From M3007 sp040397785 (GTDB lineage Bacteria > Bacteroidota > Bacteroidia > Chitinophagales > Saprospiraceae), in the NCBI GenBank assembly GCA_040397785.1, contig JBBAVI010000007.1, forward strand, positions 1 to 64,000: 64,000 bases of DNA, written 5' to 3'. Positions 34,512 to 43,012 of this stretch are shown in pieces; position 1 is the stretch's first letter; the number at the start of each line of letters is the position of its first letter. The position numbers were made by a program, and so were the translations under genes. The notes under the pieces are model-generated. The model saw only the letters and a program-made list of their open reading frames with translations, searched no databases and was not told the origin of the DNA.

Positions 34512-37500
34512 ATGAAATACAGCCTGTTAGTACTCTTTCTTTTCGCTGCCATACAATGCAGTCAACCTTCCGGTTTTGTACCTGGTTCAAAGGTCGCAAA
34601 CCCACCCGCAGACGCCTTGTTCGAACAAGCAACCCAAACCGGAATTAACTTTGAAAATAACATCAAAGAAGATCACCAAAACTGGATTCTTTCCAACTCG
34701 TACTTATACAATGGGGGCGGTGTGGGCGTGCTCGATTTCAACAACGATGGACTCCAAGATTTGTATTTTGTTAGCACCCAAGGCACTTGTAAACTATATC
34801 AAAATAATGGCAACTTTACGTTTACCGATGTCAGTGCAAAAGCAGGGGTAGAAGCAAAAGACGGAGAAAAAACAGGGGTGACAATCGTAGACATTAATGC
34901 CGATGGATGGCAAGATATTTATGTGTGCCGCACCGGACTAGTCAATAATGATGTTCGAAGAAACTTGCTGTTTGTTAATAATAAAAATGGCACTTTTTCT
35001 GAAAAAGCACTGTCTACAGGACTTGCCGATAGGGCTGCATCGAACCATGCCTGCTTTTTCGATGCTGACAATGATGGCGATCTAGATTGTTATATAGTCA
35101 ATTACCCGGTCGATTTTAATTCCGTCAACTCTACCCGACTGATTGACCGCGGAAATGGTGTAGTCGAACGTGAAGTGTTGCCGAAAGATCCCATTGAATC
35201 GGATCATTTATTCCGAAACAATGGCGACGGAACATTTACTGATATCAGCAAACAAGCAGGCATTCAAGACCGTGCCTTTGGATTGAGCGTAACAGCAACG
35301 GACCTGAATGGCGATGGATTTATGGACATCATTGTGGGCAATGACTACATCGAACCGGATTTGGTGTATATCAACAATCCTGCACAACCTGGCAACTTTA
35401 CGGACCAGTACAAAACCTATTTCCGACATTCCAGCAACCACACCATGGGGGTTGATGTAGCCGATATCAACAACGATGGCCTGCAAGATATTATCGCCAT
35501 GGATATGCTGGCGGAAGATTACAGTCGTCAAAAGGTACTAATGAGTACCATGTTGCAAGATCGCTATACCACGCTCGCCAAGTATGGGTATGGCAAACAA
35601 CAAATGCGTAATGTACTTCAAATCAATAATGGAGGAGGTAGTTACAGCGATATTGGCTGTTTGGCAGGCGTATTTCAGACAGACTGGAGTTGGGCTCCTT
35701 TGGTACAAGACTTTGACAACGATGGCTACCGAGATTTATACGTTACCAATGGCTGTCGCCGGGATGTAAGCAGTCTCGAATACCTAAATTTCACCGCAGA
35801 TTCTATACAAAGAACAGGTGGCGTCAACGAAAAACGGTTCCCAAAAGTAGAGGACTATTTAAAATTAATCCCTTCCAATCCACTTCAAAACTACTGTTTT
35901 AAAAACAAAGGCGACCTTTCTTTTAAAAATGTAAGCACCGATTGGGGTTTTGTGGAACGCACCTATTCCAATGGCGCGGTTTATGCCGACCTGGATAACG
36001 ACGGCGATATGGATCTGGTGGTTAACAACCTTGAATCTCCCGCCCTGGTGTATAAAAACAAGTCCGTTGAAAGTGGCAAAGGTGGCGCATGGATACAAAT
36101 TAAAACCATTGGCGGCCCTTTAAACCCCTTTGCAACGGGTGCCAAAGCAAGAATCATCCTAGGTGATCAAGTGTACGAACAAGAACTTAGCCCAACACGT
36201 GGTTTTCTTTCTTCTGTAGAACCTATTTTTCACTTTGGATTAGGTCAAGCCCAACAAATTACACGCATTGAAATTGAGTTTCCGGGCAATAAACTAGCCC
36301 TTTTGGAAAATGTAGCAGTCAATAAACGATACACCGTAAACTATACCGATGCCAAAGACGGCAAATTAAGTCCATTGCCAAGTTTGGCGCCTAAATTCAA
36401 AAACGTACCAGCGCCGGCGTTCACCCATCGGGAAGATGAAGTGCAAGACTTTAACCGCGAGCGTTTGCTGCCGTGGCGGCTTTCAACGCCGGGACCGGCA
36501 CTTGCCGCGGGCGATGTAAATGGCGATGGTATGGATGATTTTTATGTCGGACACGCACCAGGTTCGGTTGGTGCAATTTTTATCCAAAAAACAGGCGGTA
36601 CTTTTCAATCGAGCCCCAATGCCAATTTTACGGCAGACCAGGGTTATGAAGATGCAGGCGCTTTATTTTTCGATGCCGATGGCGATAAAGATTTGGACTT
36701 GTGTGTTGCAAGTGGCGGCAACACATTTAATCCCAATGATCCGAAATACCAACCGCGTTTGTACCGCAATGATGGAAAAGGGAATTTTAATTCCGCTACC
36801 ACCGATGCCTTTCCGGTGATGTCAGGCAGTACCAGCAGCATCAGCGCGCAAGATATCGATGGCGATGGTGATCAAGATTTGATTTTAGGCGGCTATTGTA
36901 CTCCATTGGCTTACCCTACCACCCCGAGTAGCTATGTTTTGCGCAATGATCGTGGGGTATTCACAGATGTTACAGACCAAATTGCACCCCAATTGCGCAA
37001 AATTGGCATGGTCCGAGGCATGACCTGGGCCGATTTGGATGGCGATCAAAAGCCCGAACTTACCATAACGGGTGAGTGGATGCCCATTCAGGTTTTGGTG
37101 CTGAGTAATGGCAAACTGGAACTCGCTACCGAACTGTTCGGCTTACAAAATACAGATGGATTTTGGCATACTATCGTAGCTGCCGATGTGGATGGCGATG
37201 GCGATCAGGACCTGGTTGCGGGCAATGTAGGGCTCAATTCGCGGTACACGGCGTCAGAAACGGCTCCATTGCGTCTTTTTGCCAAAGACTTCGACAACAA
37301 TGGCAGTATGGACCCGATTATGACGCAAACGCAAAATGGAAAAGATGTACCTATTGCCATGCATGACCTGATGCTGAAGCAATTGCCGATGTTGAAGAAA
37401 AAATATGTGCATTACAACCGTTATGCTTCCGCTACCATCACAGATTTATTTCAGGAAAAAGACTTAAACAATGCCCTGCGTTTTAAAGCAACGCAGTTGG

Positions 37501-37877
37501 CTTCTGGGGTATTCATCAATGAAAGCGGCAAGTTCAAATTTCAACCATTTTCAAATGTGGCGCAAATGGCACCTGTTTTTGGTATTCAATTGATCATAAA
37601 TCCCGGCAAGGCAACACCCGACCTATTGCTGGTAGGAAATGACCAAGGCCAACAAGTTGAAACAGGTCCAATCGATGCAGGAAATGGCACTTACCTTTCA
37701 AACGATGGTAAAGGAAATTTCACCCCGTGGATGGCCCGTAATTCAGGCTTCTGGGCAACCAAAGAAGCGCGGCACGTAGCAATTTTAAAAGGCAGTGCCG
37801 GAAAACAATACGCCCTTGTGGCAAATAACAACGACCAACTTCAGTTGTTTCAACTCAATGCACCCGGTGTGCAATAG
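34512..37877 (+). CDS. FG-GAP/VCBS-repeat lipoprotein with ASPIC/UnbV domain (paralogue 2)
   Basis: 1121 residues. Lipobox 'AIQC' (Cys16). The same architecture as 21323-24667: DxNxDG-type repeats ('DFNNDGLQDLYF', 'DLDNDGDMDLVV', 'DVNGDGMDDFYVG'), a central ASPIC/UnbV domain ('NPFATGAKARIIL', 'FGLGQAQQITRIEIEF') and a second repeat block. It shares long collinear stretches with paralogue 1 ('NFTA/YTADSIQRTGG', 'DFNRERLLP'). It starts 27 bp after the Fe-S protein gene and ends 24 bp before the HdrB-like gene, so it is embedded in that operon. A TACTTTTG box lies directly in front of its ATG. Function unknown; surface-exposed by inference. Confidence 0.88.
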   Translation: MKYSLLVLFLFAAIQCSQPSGFVPGSKVANPPADALFEQATQTGINFENNIKEDHQNWILSNSYLYNGGGVGVLDFNNDGLQDLYFVSTQGTCKLYQNNGNFTFTDVSAKAGVEAKDGEKTGVTIVDINADGWQDIYVCRTGLVNNDVRRNLLFVNNKNGTFSEKALSTGLADRAASNHACFFDADNDGDLDCYIVNYPVDFNSVNSTRLIDRGNGVVEREVLPKDPIESDHLFRNNGDGTFTDISKQAGIQDRAFGLSVTATDLNGDGFMDIIVGNDYIEPDLVYINNPAQPGNFTDQYKTYFRHSSNHTMGVDVADINNDGLQDIIAMDMLAEDYSRQKVLMSTMLQDRYTTLAKYGYGKQQMRNVLQINNGGGSYSDIGCLAGVFQTDWSWAPLVQDFDNDGYRDLYVTNGCRRDVSSLEYLNFTADSIQRTGGVNEKRFPKVEDYLKLIPSNPLQNYCFKNKGDLSFKNVSTDWGFVERTYSNGAVYADLDNDGDMDLVVNNLESPALVYKNKSVESGKGGAWIQIKTIGGPLNPFATGAKARIILGDQVYEQELSPTRGFLSSVEPIFHFGLGQAQQITRIEIEFPGNKLALLENVAVNKRYTVNYTDAKDGKLSPLPSLAPKFKNVPAPAFTHREDEVQDFNRERLLPWRLSTPGPALAAGDVNGDGMDDFYVGHAPGSVGAIFIQKTGGTFQSSPNANFTADQGYEDAGALFFDADGDKDLDLCVASGGNTFNPNDPKYQPRLYRNDGKGNFNSATTDAFPVMSGSTSSISAQDIDGDGDQDLILGGYCTPLAYPTTPSSYVLRNDRGVFTDVTDQIAPQLRKIGMVRGMTWADLDGDQKPELTITGEWMPIQVLVLSNGKLELATELFGLQNTDGFWHTIVAADVDGDGDQDLVAGNVGLNSRYTASETAPLRLFAKDFDNNGSMDPIMTQTQNGKDVPIAMHDLMLKQLPMLKKKYVHYNRYASATITDLFQEKDLNNALRFKATQLASGVFINESGKFKFQPFSNVAQMAPVFGIQLIINPGKATPDLLLVGNDQGQQVETGPIDAGNGTYLSNDGKGNFTPWMARNSGFWATKEARHVAILKGSAGKQYALVANNNDQLQLFQLNAPGVQ

Positions 37878-37901
37878 AATTGTTACTGTAAAAAATATAC
37901 C

Positions 37902-38681
37902 ATGAATGTTAAAACGATTGCTGAATACCAGGCAGAAGGCAAAAGCCCTGAAATTGTTTTTTGGGTGGGATGCGCCGGTAGTTTTGATGCCCGGGCACAA
38001 AAAATTACCCGTGCTTTATGTGAAATCCTCGAACATGCCGGGGTAGAATTTGCCATTTTGGGCAACGAAGAACGCTGTACCGGTGATCCAGCGCGCCGAG
38101 CAGGCAACGAATTTCTGTTTCAGATGACTGCTGCCATGAATATAGAAACGCTTAATTTATACGGCGTTAAAAAAATCGTGACGGCTTGTCCACACTGTTT
38201 TAATACCTTGAAAAATGAGTATCCGGCGCTGGGCGGTCATTATGAACTGGTCCACCATACGCAATTGATCAATAGCCTGATAGAAGAAGGGAAACTCAAA
38301 ATGAAGGAAACAGGCACATTCAAAGGCCAGCGTATTACCTATCACGATTCCTGCTACCTCGGCCGTGCCAATGATGTGTATGAAGCCCCGCGCGCACTCC
38401 TGGAAGCCCTCGATGTGGATTTGGTAGAAATGAAACGCTCCCGCAAAAATGGCCTTTGCTGTGGTGCCGGTGGAGCGCAAATGTGGAAAGAAGACGAACC
38501 TGGCGACAAACGCATCAACCTGGAGCGCGTGGAAGAAGCCTTGAGCATTGAGCCCAGGGTGATTGTTGCCAATTGCCCTTTCTGCATCACCATGCTGCAA
38601 GACGGCTTGAAGGCCAAAGAAAAAAACGAACTCATCCCGGTGTACGATTTATCAGAAATGATTTTGAGTAACCTGAAATAA
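37902..38681 (+). CDS. HdrB-like Fe-S protein with two CCG domains
   Basis: 259 residues, cytoplasmic. Two cysteine-rich CCG domains are visible: 'FWVGCAGSFD' with 'RCTGDPARRAG' and 'TACPHCFNTLKNEYP', then 'YHDSCYLGRAND' with 'GLCCGAGGAQMW' and 'ANCPFCITM'. CCG proteins such as HdrB, GlpC and LutA hold noncubane 4Fe-4S clusters and act in electron transfer or disulfide reduction. It is the natural partner of the membrane Fe-S protein at 33177. It is followed after 9 bp by 38691-39200. Confidence 0.88.
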   Translation: MNVKTIAEYQAEGKSPEIVFWVGCAGSFDARAQKITRALCEILEHAGVEFAILGNEERCTGDPARRAGNEFLFQMTAAMNIETLNLYGVKKIVTACPHCFNTLKNEYPALGGHYELVHHTQLINSLIEEGKLKMKETGTFKGQRITYHDSCYLGRANDVYEAPRALLEALDVDLVEMKRSRKNGLCCGAGGAQMWKEDEPGDKRINLERVEEALSIEPRVIVANCPFCITMLQDGLKAKEKNELIPVYDLSEMILSNLK

Positions 38682-38690
38682 GCCCAACGC

Positions 38691-39200
38691 ATGACAATCA
38701 CACAAAATCTGCCCAATGCGGCCCAATTGCCCGGTTTTTCACCCGCCTCGCGTGTGTGGGTGTACGTAAGCGCGCAGGCGCTCGCGGAAGCCGAAGCGAA
38801 CTTAGCTCAAGCCCAGTTGCAAGCATTTGTGCGACAATGGACGGCGCATGACCGGACATTGAAGGCGCATGCCGAGATTTTTAACCACCAAATTGCTATT
38901 TTGGTCGTCGACGAAACGCAAGCTGGCGCGAGTGGTTGTTCGATCGACAAATCGGTGCATTTTTTGGAAAGCTTAGGTGCGCAGTTTCAAACCGACTTTT
39001 TTGAACGTATGCTGTTTTTTTACCAGGATGCAGATGGAAATATTCAGCCTGCGACCAAAGATGCCTTTGCCCAATTGGTGCAAAATGGAACCATTCAACC
39101 CAATACATTGGTATTGAATAATTTAGTTAAAAACCTGGAGGAGTTGAATACCAAATGGTGGGTTCCATTTCAGGATAGCTGGCATAAAAGAATTTCTTAA
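38691..39200 (+). CDS. Conserved Bacteroidota protein (often mis-called ABC transporter ATPase)
   Basis: 169 residues without signal peptide. The phrases 'RVWVYVSAQAL', 'FVRQWTAHDRTLKAH', 'GASGCSIDKSVHFLESLG' and 'LNTKWWVPFQDSWHKR' define a family conserved in Bacteroidota and frequently encoded right after the HdrB-like Fe-S protein, as here. There is no Walker motif, so the database label of ATPase is not supported. Function unknown; the linkage suggests a link to the Fe-S electron-transfer unit. Confidence 0.75.
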   Translation: MTITQNLPNAAQLPGFSPASRVWVYVSAQALAEAEANLAQAQLQAFVRQWTAHDRTLKAHAEIFNHQIAILVVDETQAGASGCSIDKSVHFLESLGAQFQTDFFERMLFFYQDADGNIQPATKDAFAQLVQNGTIQPNTLVLNNLVKNLEELNTKWWVPFQDSWHKRIS

Positions 39201-39213
39201 ATCCTAATAAAGT

Positions 39214-40782
39214 ATGCAAAACGCCCAGTCGGTCTTTTTAAAAACAGTAGAAGAATTATTGCTCGATGGTGAAATTGACAGAGCCATCAAAGTATTGCTC
39301 GAATTTGAAGAACAATCTCAAATTGGCATCCGCTCTGATATTATCCAGCAAGCCGGCAATTACCGTCGGGCAAAAAAAATGTTCAACGATGGCCTGGTGG
39401 AAGCCCGGGATTTTAAAATAGATGCTGCACGCGCCAGCAATGCGCTGTCGGAAATATTGAAAGATATTCCCAAGCGTATAGAACTCAACCAGCGCATCAA
39501 AGGCTTGACTACCTTCGCCCTGGATGTTCCAAGCGACGACCATTTAGAGAAAATTATTGGCGGTAAAAGTAGTATCCTACGCATCAACTGGCTGGAAAAA
39601 GCGCTCAAAGCCAGTAAAGCGGTATGCAGGGTGGTTTGTGCCAACGGTGAACTGGGCACCGGTTTTTTGACCAAAGAAGGGTATGTATTCACCAATAACC
39701 ACGTAATCGGTACCAAAGAAATCGCCGCAACCGCCCGCATTGAATTCAATTACGAAGTTGATGATCGTGGGAACACCAAAAACCGAATCAGTTACGACCT
39801 GGATGCCCTCGATTTTGCATTCAGTCCAAAAGAACAACTGGATTTTGCCAAAATCAAAGTACGCGACCGGGCCGATCAGCCGCTCAGCCAATGGGGATAT
39901 GTGGAGTTCGATCCCGATGCGATTCCGGTCGTTGGGGAAGCCGTGACCATCATTCAGCATCCAAAAGGGGAAGACAAACAAATTGCGCTCAATGCCAATG
40001 AAGTATTGGGCCAGTTGAAGCAACACCTATATTATACGACGGATACCGAACCAGGCAGCAGCGGATCTCCGGTGTTCAACAAAGACTGGAAAGTAGTAGC
40101 CATTCACCATGCGGGCAAAATCAAGGCCGATGGCGGGTTTGTGGTCAATGCGCAAGGTGATGTAAGGGAAGCCAACCGAGGTATTTTATTCCGTGAAATT
40201 TTCAGTTTCCTGCAAACGGGTAAAACTACCGCTACAGGCGGCAACTCAGGCAAAACCGAAAGTTTCCAGCCTGTTACTGAAACTCCGCAAACACCCGTTA
40301 CCCAGCCTGTGACAGAAACTAAACCTGTCGCAACTGCCCCTACCCCACCGCCTGTATCCAAGGTGCCAAAATTCGTGGTGCTATACGACCTGGCCGACGA
40401 TGCTCAATGTAAAATGCTCAATAAGCACCTGAATGTGCTGAAAATCACCAAAAAGATTCGGGTGTATAATGTGCAGGAAGTTGCCATAGGCCTCGACCCA
40501 ATTGCCAATGCCGAAAAAGAACTGCAAGATGCCGATTACCTGATCGTGCTGATCACCGTCAACCTGCTCAATTCGCCCGATTGGTTCAGTATGGCCTACG
40601 CGGCCCTCGAAGCCAATCGCCGCATCATCCCGATCCGCATTGGTACGGTAGATATTGAAGGAACAGGATTTGAAAAACTACGCAGTTTGCCGACTGGAAA
40701 CCGCGCAGTAGCCGATTTTCCGAGCCAGGATGCTGCTTATACCGATGTGGTGGGGGAACTTCGGAAGTTGGTTTTTGCGTAG
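39214..40782 (+). CDS. EAD11 - trypsin-like protease - TIR conflict-system protein
   Basis: 522 residues in three parts. Residues 1-90: an effector-associated domain of type 11 ('VEELLLDGEIDRAIKVLLEF', 'QQAGNYRRAKKMFNDGL'). Residues about 125-335: a trypsin-like (S1/S46-like) protease with H163 ('TNNHVIG'), D210 ('LDFAKIKV') and S283 ('PGSSGSPVF'). A Pro/Thr linker follows. Residues about 385-522: a TIR_2-like domain ('VVLYDLADDAQ', 'ADYLIVLITVNLL', 'RRIIPIRI', 'KLRSLPTGNRAV'). EADs link effectors to NTPase sensors in prokaryotic conflict systems. The TIR lacks the NADase Glu: Met460 stands where 'W-x-x-E' is expected. It is cytoplasmic, 13 bp after the preceding gene, and its 3' end overlaps an antisense antitoxin gene. 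Confidence 0.8.
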   Translation: MQNAQSVFLKTVEELLLDGEIDRAIKVLLEFEEQSQIGIRSDIIQQAGNYRRAKKMFNDGLVEARDFKIDAARASNALSEILKDIPKRIELNQRIKGLTTFALDVPSDDHLEKIIGGKSSILRINWLEKALKASKAVCRVVCANGELGTGFLTKEGYVFTNNHVIGTKEIAATARIEFNYEVDDRGNTKNRISYDLDALDFAFSPKEQLDFAKIKVRDRADQPLSQWGYVEFDPDAIPVVGEAVTIIQHPKGEDKQIALNANEVLGQLKQHLYYTTDTEPGSSGSPVFNKDWKVVAIHHAGKIKADGGFVVNAQGDVREANRGILFREIFSFLQTGKTTATGGNSGKTESFQPVTETPQTPVTQPVTETKPVATAPTPPPVSKVPKFVVLYDLADDAQCKMLNKHLNVLKITKKIRVYNVQEVAIGLDPIANAEKELQDADYLIVLITVNLLNSPDWFSMAYAALEANRRIIPIRIGTVDIEGTGFEKLRSLPTGNRAVADFPSQDAAYTDVVGELRKLVFA

Positions 40783-41021
40783 GGAGCACCTTCAATCGTA
40801 TCAATTAACTCCTCCGCTGTTTCTGGAAAGTCATTCCAACTACCGGAAAAATATTGTACCCAATCTTCCTCAACATTTGAGGAAAATTCGTTTTTGACCT
40901 TTTCTGTTGGCTTTTTTTTCTGCAGAGATTTAGCCAATAAGGCAATCAAGGAAAGTTTTTCCTCATTGCTCAAATCCTTAAGTAACATCCAATAAGGACT
41001 AATTTTAGTTGAAATGCGCAT
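40737..41021 (-). CDS. Orphan antitoxin-like protein overlapping the EAD11 gene
   Basis: 94 residues from ATG 41021. The sequence 'YWMLLKDLSNEEKLSLIALL' followed by 'SGSWNDFPETAEELIDTI' is the pattern of Bacteroidota antitoxins normally followed by a VapC/PIN toxin. No toxin follows: the last 13 or so codons are read antisense through the 3' end of 39214-40782. The C-terminal residues therefore look foreign to the family, suggesting a deletion or insertion join near 40785 that removed the toxin gene. Confidence 0.6.
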   Translation of the reverse strand: MRISTKISPYWMLLKDLSNEEKLSLIALLAKSLQKKKPTEKVKNEFSSNVEEDWVQYFSGSWNDFPETAEELIDTIEGAPYAKTNFRSSPTTSV

Positions 41022-41150
41022 GTAGGTAGACAATTTTTACAAAAGTAAGCGCAATTCACGGAATATACAAGCCCCCTTAAGACCGCAACCTCACCCAAAA
41101 CAAATACTTTTGCAAGGCCAATCATCGCTCCTATCCTAAACCTGCAATCC

Positions 41151-42215
41151 TTGATTACTTTAAAAATTTTCCTCCCGCTACCCCTACTACTTATCCTAGC
41201 CTTCCAATTATCCGACCCCGACCTCCCCATCAACCAATACCAGTGGATCGGCTCTCACAACAGCTATAAAGAATACATTGATCTTAATTTGATCAAAATA
41301 ATCGAAAAAGTGGATACTTCCAAGGCATTTTTGGGGCTGGAATACCACCATGTACCCCTTTCCGCCCAATTATCGCTCGGACTGCGCGCCCTCGAAATTG
41401 ACGTGTATGCCGACGCAAAAGGCGGTAAATATGCCCATCCAAATGGTTTGTTGTGGGCTGGAAAATCCCCTGCGCGTCCCTACGACCCGCAGGGCCTCAT
41501 GCAAACGCCCGGCTTCAAAGTGCTCCACATCCAGGACATCGACTTCCGCAGCAACTGCCTGACCCTAAAAAACGGCCTGCAAGAGATCAAACAATGGTCG
41601 GACGCGCATCCCGACCACGACCTCGTATGCATCACCCTCAATGCAAAAGACGATACCATCGCACGACCCGGATTTGCGCCACCTGAAAAATTCACCGCTG
41701 CAGTGTTAGATCAATTAGATCAAGCAATCAAAGAAGGACTCGGCGCTGAAAAACTGTTGACACCCGATCAAATTCGGGGGAAAAATACGAGTCTGGAAGC
41801 AGCGGTTTTACAAAAAGAATGGCCCAAGCGCAGCAAGTTGAAGGGTAAATTCATGTTTATTTTGGATGAAAATGATGAAAAAACAGGTTATTACATCCAA
41901 AATCATCCCGCGCTGCGCGGCCGGGTGTGTTTCGCTAATGCCCCCGTTGGCACGCCCGAAGCAGCCTTTTTGATCCTCAACGATCCAGTAGAAGACGGCG
42001 CAAAAATCAGGGAATACGTTCAAAAAGGCTACCTCGTACGCACCCGCGCGGACGCAGACACCCGCGAGGCCCGCAACAACGATTACAGCCGGTTTAAAGC
42101 CGCCCAGGCCAGCGGCGCGCAAATCATTTCCACTGATTATTATTTCAAAAGCACCTTGTTCCCTTCGGAGTATTGGGTACGGTTTGGAGAGGGTGGGTAT
42201 TATCGGGTACGGTAG
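41151..42215 (+). CDS. Secreted Ca2+-dependent phosphatidylinositol-specific phospholipase C-like protein
   Basis: 354 residues of the PI-PLC-C1 type. The signal segment is about residues 4-17. The catalytic layout is 'WIGSHNSYKEY' (first His), 'LRALEIDVYADAKGG' (metal-binding Glu/Asp) and 'FKVLHIQDIDFRS' (second His). The fold cleaves inositol phospholipids or related phosphodiesters. No ATG precedes the signal peptide, so TTG at 41151 is the probable start. A TACTTTTG -7 box at 41105-41112 lies 38 bases upstream. The stop abuts the 86-bp palindrome at 42217. Confidence 0.82.
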   Translation: MITLKIFLPLPLLLILAFQLSDPDLPINQYQWIGSHNSYKEYIDLNLIKIIEKVDTSKAFLGLEYHHVPLSAQLSLGLRALEIDVYADAKGGKYAHPNGLLWAGKSPARPYDPQGLMQTPGFKVLHIQDIDFRSNCLTLKNGLQEIKQWSDAHPDHDLVCITLNAKDDTIARPGFAPPEKFTAAVLDQLDQAIKEGLGAEKLLTPDQIRGKNTSLEAAVLQKEWPKRSKLKGKFMFILDENDEKTGYYIQNHPALRGRVCFANAPVGTPEAAFLILNDPVEDGAKIREYVQKGYLVRTRADADTREARNNDYSRFKAAQASGAQIISTDYYFKSTLFPSEYWVRFGEGGYYRVR

Positions 42216-42216
42216 G

Positions 42217-42302
42217 CCCCGATAGACGTCGGAAGGGTGTTCCACGTCGGAAGCGTTTTGAAACGCTTCCGACGTGGAACACCCTTCCGACGTCTATCGG
42301 GG
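42217..42302. repeat. 86-bp perfect palindrome with internal repeats
   Basis: Two 42-bp arms (42217-42258 and 42261-42302) are exact reverse complements around TG. Each arm carries two copies of ACGTCGGAAG, and a fifth copy (as CTTCCGACGT) lies outside at about 42308-42317. It sits one base after the PI-PLC stop and 19 bp before the 3' end of the DUF6249 gene, so it probably also acts as a two-way terminator. Confidence 0.92.
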
Positions 42303-42320
42303 GGACGCTTCCGACGTGTC

Positions 42321-42671
42321 TTACTCCACCGGCGGATTTTTCCGCTCATACAAATAAGCACCCAACATCCCCATGCCGCCAAAAATAGCGATCAACGAAA
42401 AATAGATGCCTGTATTAGCATCTCCATCCAAATGTAACGTGTTGGTAATAATAATCGCCAACAACAAACCCAAACCCGCACCCATAAACATGAGGGCATT
42501 TTTCAAAGTCGTAGTTGGGTCATTTTCCTTGTTGCGTTTTTGATCGGCGGGATTCAATCCGCGCTCAATCAAGGCCATATTCTCTTTATTCTGGAGGTAA
42601 CGCAAAGCCCAAACCATCAAAAAAGCGCCAAGACTAACGGTTATAGGCACAGCAATCATGGTAGCATCCAT
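42321..42671 (-). CDS. DUF6249-type small membrane protein
   Basis: 116 residues with three membrane segments: about 6-25, 58-77 and 88-106. The block 'LQNKENMALIERGLNP' after the first helix is the conserved signature of this Bacteroidota family. It is often encoded near ECF sigma factor genes, which are not seen here. Function unknown. An AT-rich region without genes follows upstream to the assembly gap. Confidence 0.72.
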   Translation of the reverse strand: MDATMIAVPITVSLGAFLMVWALRYLQNKENMALIERGLNPADQKRNKENDPTTTLKNALMFMGAGLGLLLAIIITNTLHLDGDANTGIYFSLIAIFGGMGMLGAYLYERKNPPVE

Positions 42672-42790
42672 TTTTTTTAATTTTTACGGTGAAACAAAAT
42701 TGATCTCGTTCTGTACTGTTGCTACCTATGACAGCATGCTCGTACTACAGGTTACACCAGGATTGCATTTTTATTTATTTATGCGCCAGA

Positions 42791-42849
42791 GCAATTGATT
42801 TTGTGTTACTAAAATTATACTATCAGGATTTTTTCACAAAATCAATTGC
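42791..42849. repeat. Inverted repeat at the contig end
   Basis: GCAATTGATTTTGTG (42791-42805) and its exact reverse complement at 42835-42849 enclose a 29-base AT-rich loop. The right arm covers the last codons and stop of the ctlX gene as it would read in the joined sequence. Such a palindrome can break short-read assembly. Confidence 0.85.
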
Positions 42850-43012
42850 GTCGGCGTNNNNNNNNNNNNNNNNNNNNNNNNNNNNNNNNNNNNNNNNNNN
42901 NNNNNNNNNNNNNNNNNNNNNNNNNNNNNNNNNNNNNNNNNNNNNNNNNNNNNNNNNGTGTTACTAAAATTATACTATCAGGATTTTTTCACAAAATCAA
43001 TTGCGTCGGCGT
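42803..43012. other. Scaffold gap (100 N) with identical 55-bp flanks
   Basis: Bases 42803-42857 and 42958-43012 are the same 55-bp sequence on either side of 42858-42957 (all N). This is what is seen when two contigs that overlap by one assembly k-mer are joined by a fixed-length gap. The real chromosome probably has a single copy and no gap. Apart from the ctlX 3' end there is no gene in 42672-42988. Confidence 0.9.
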
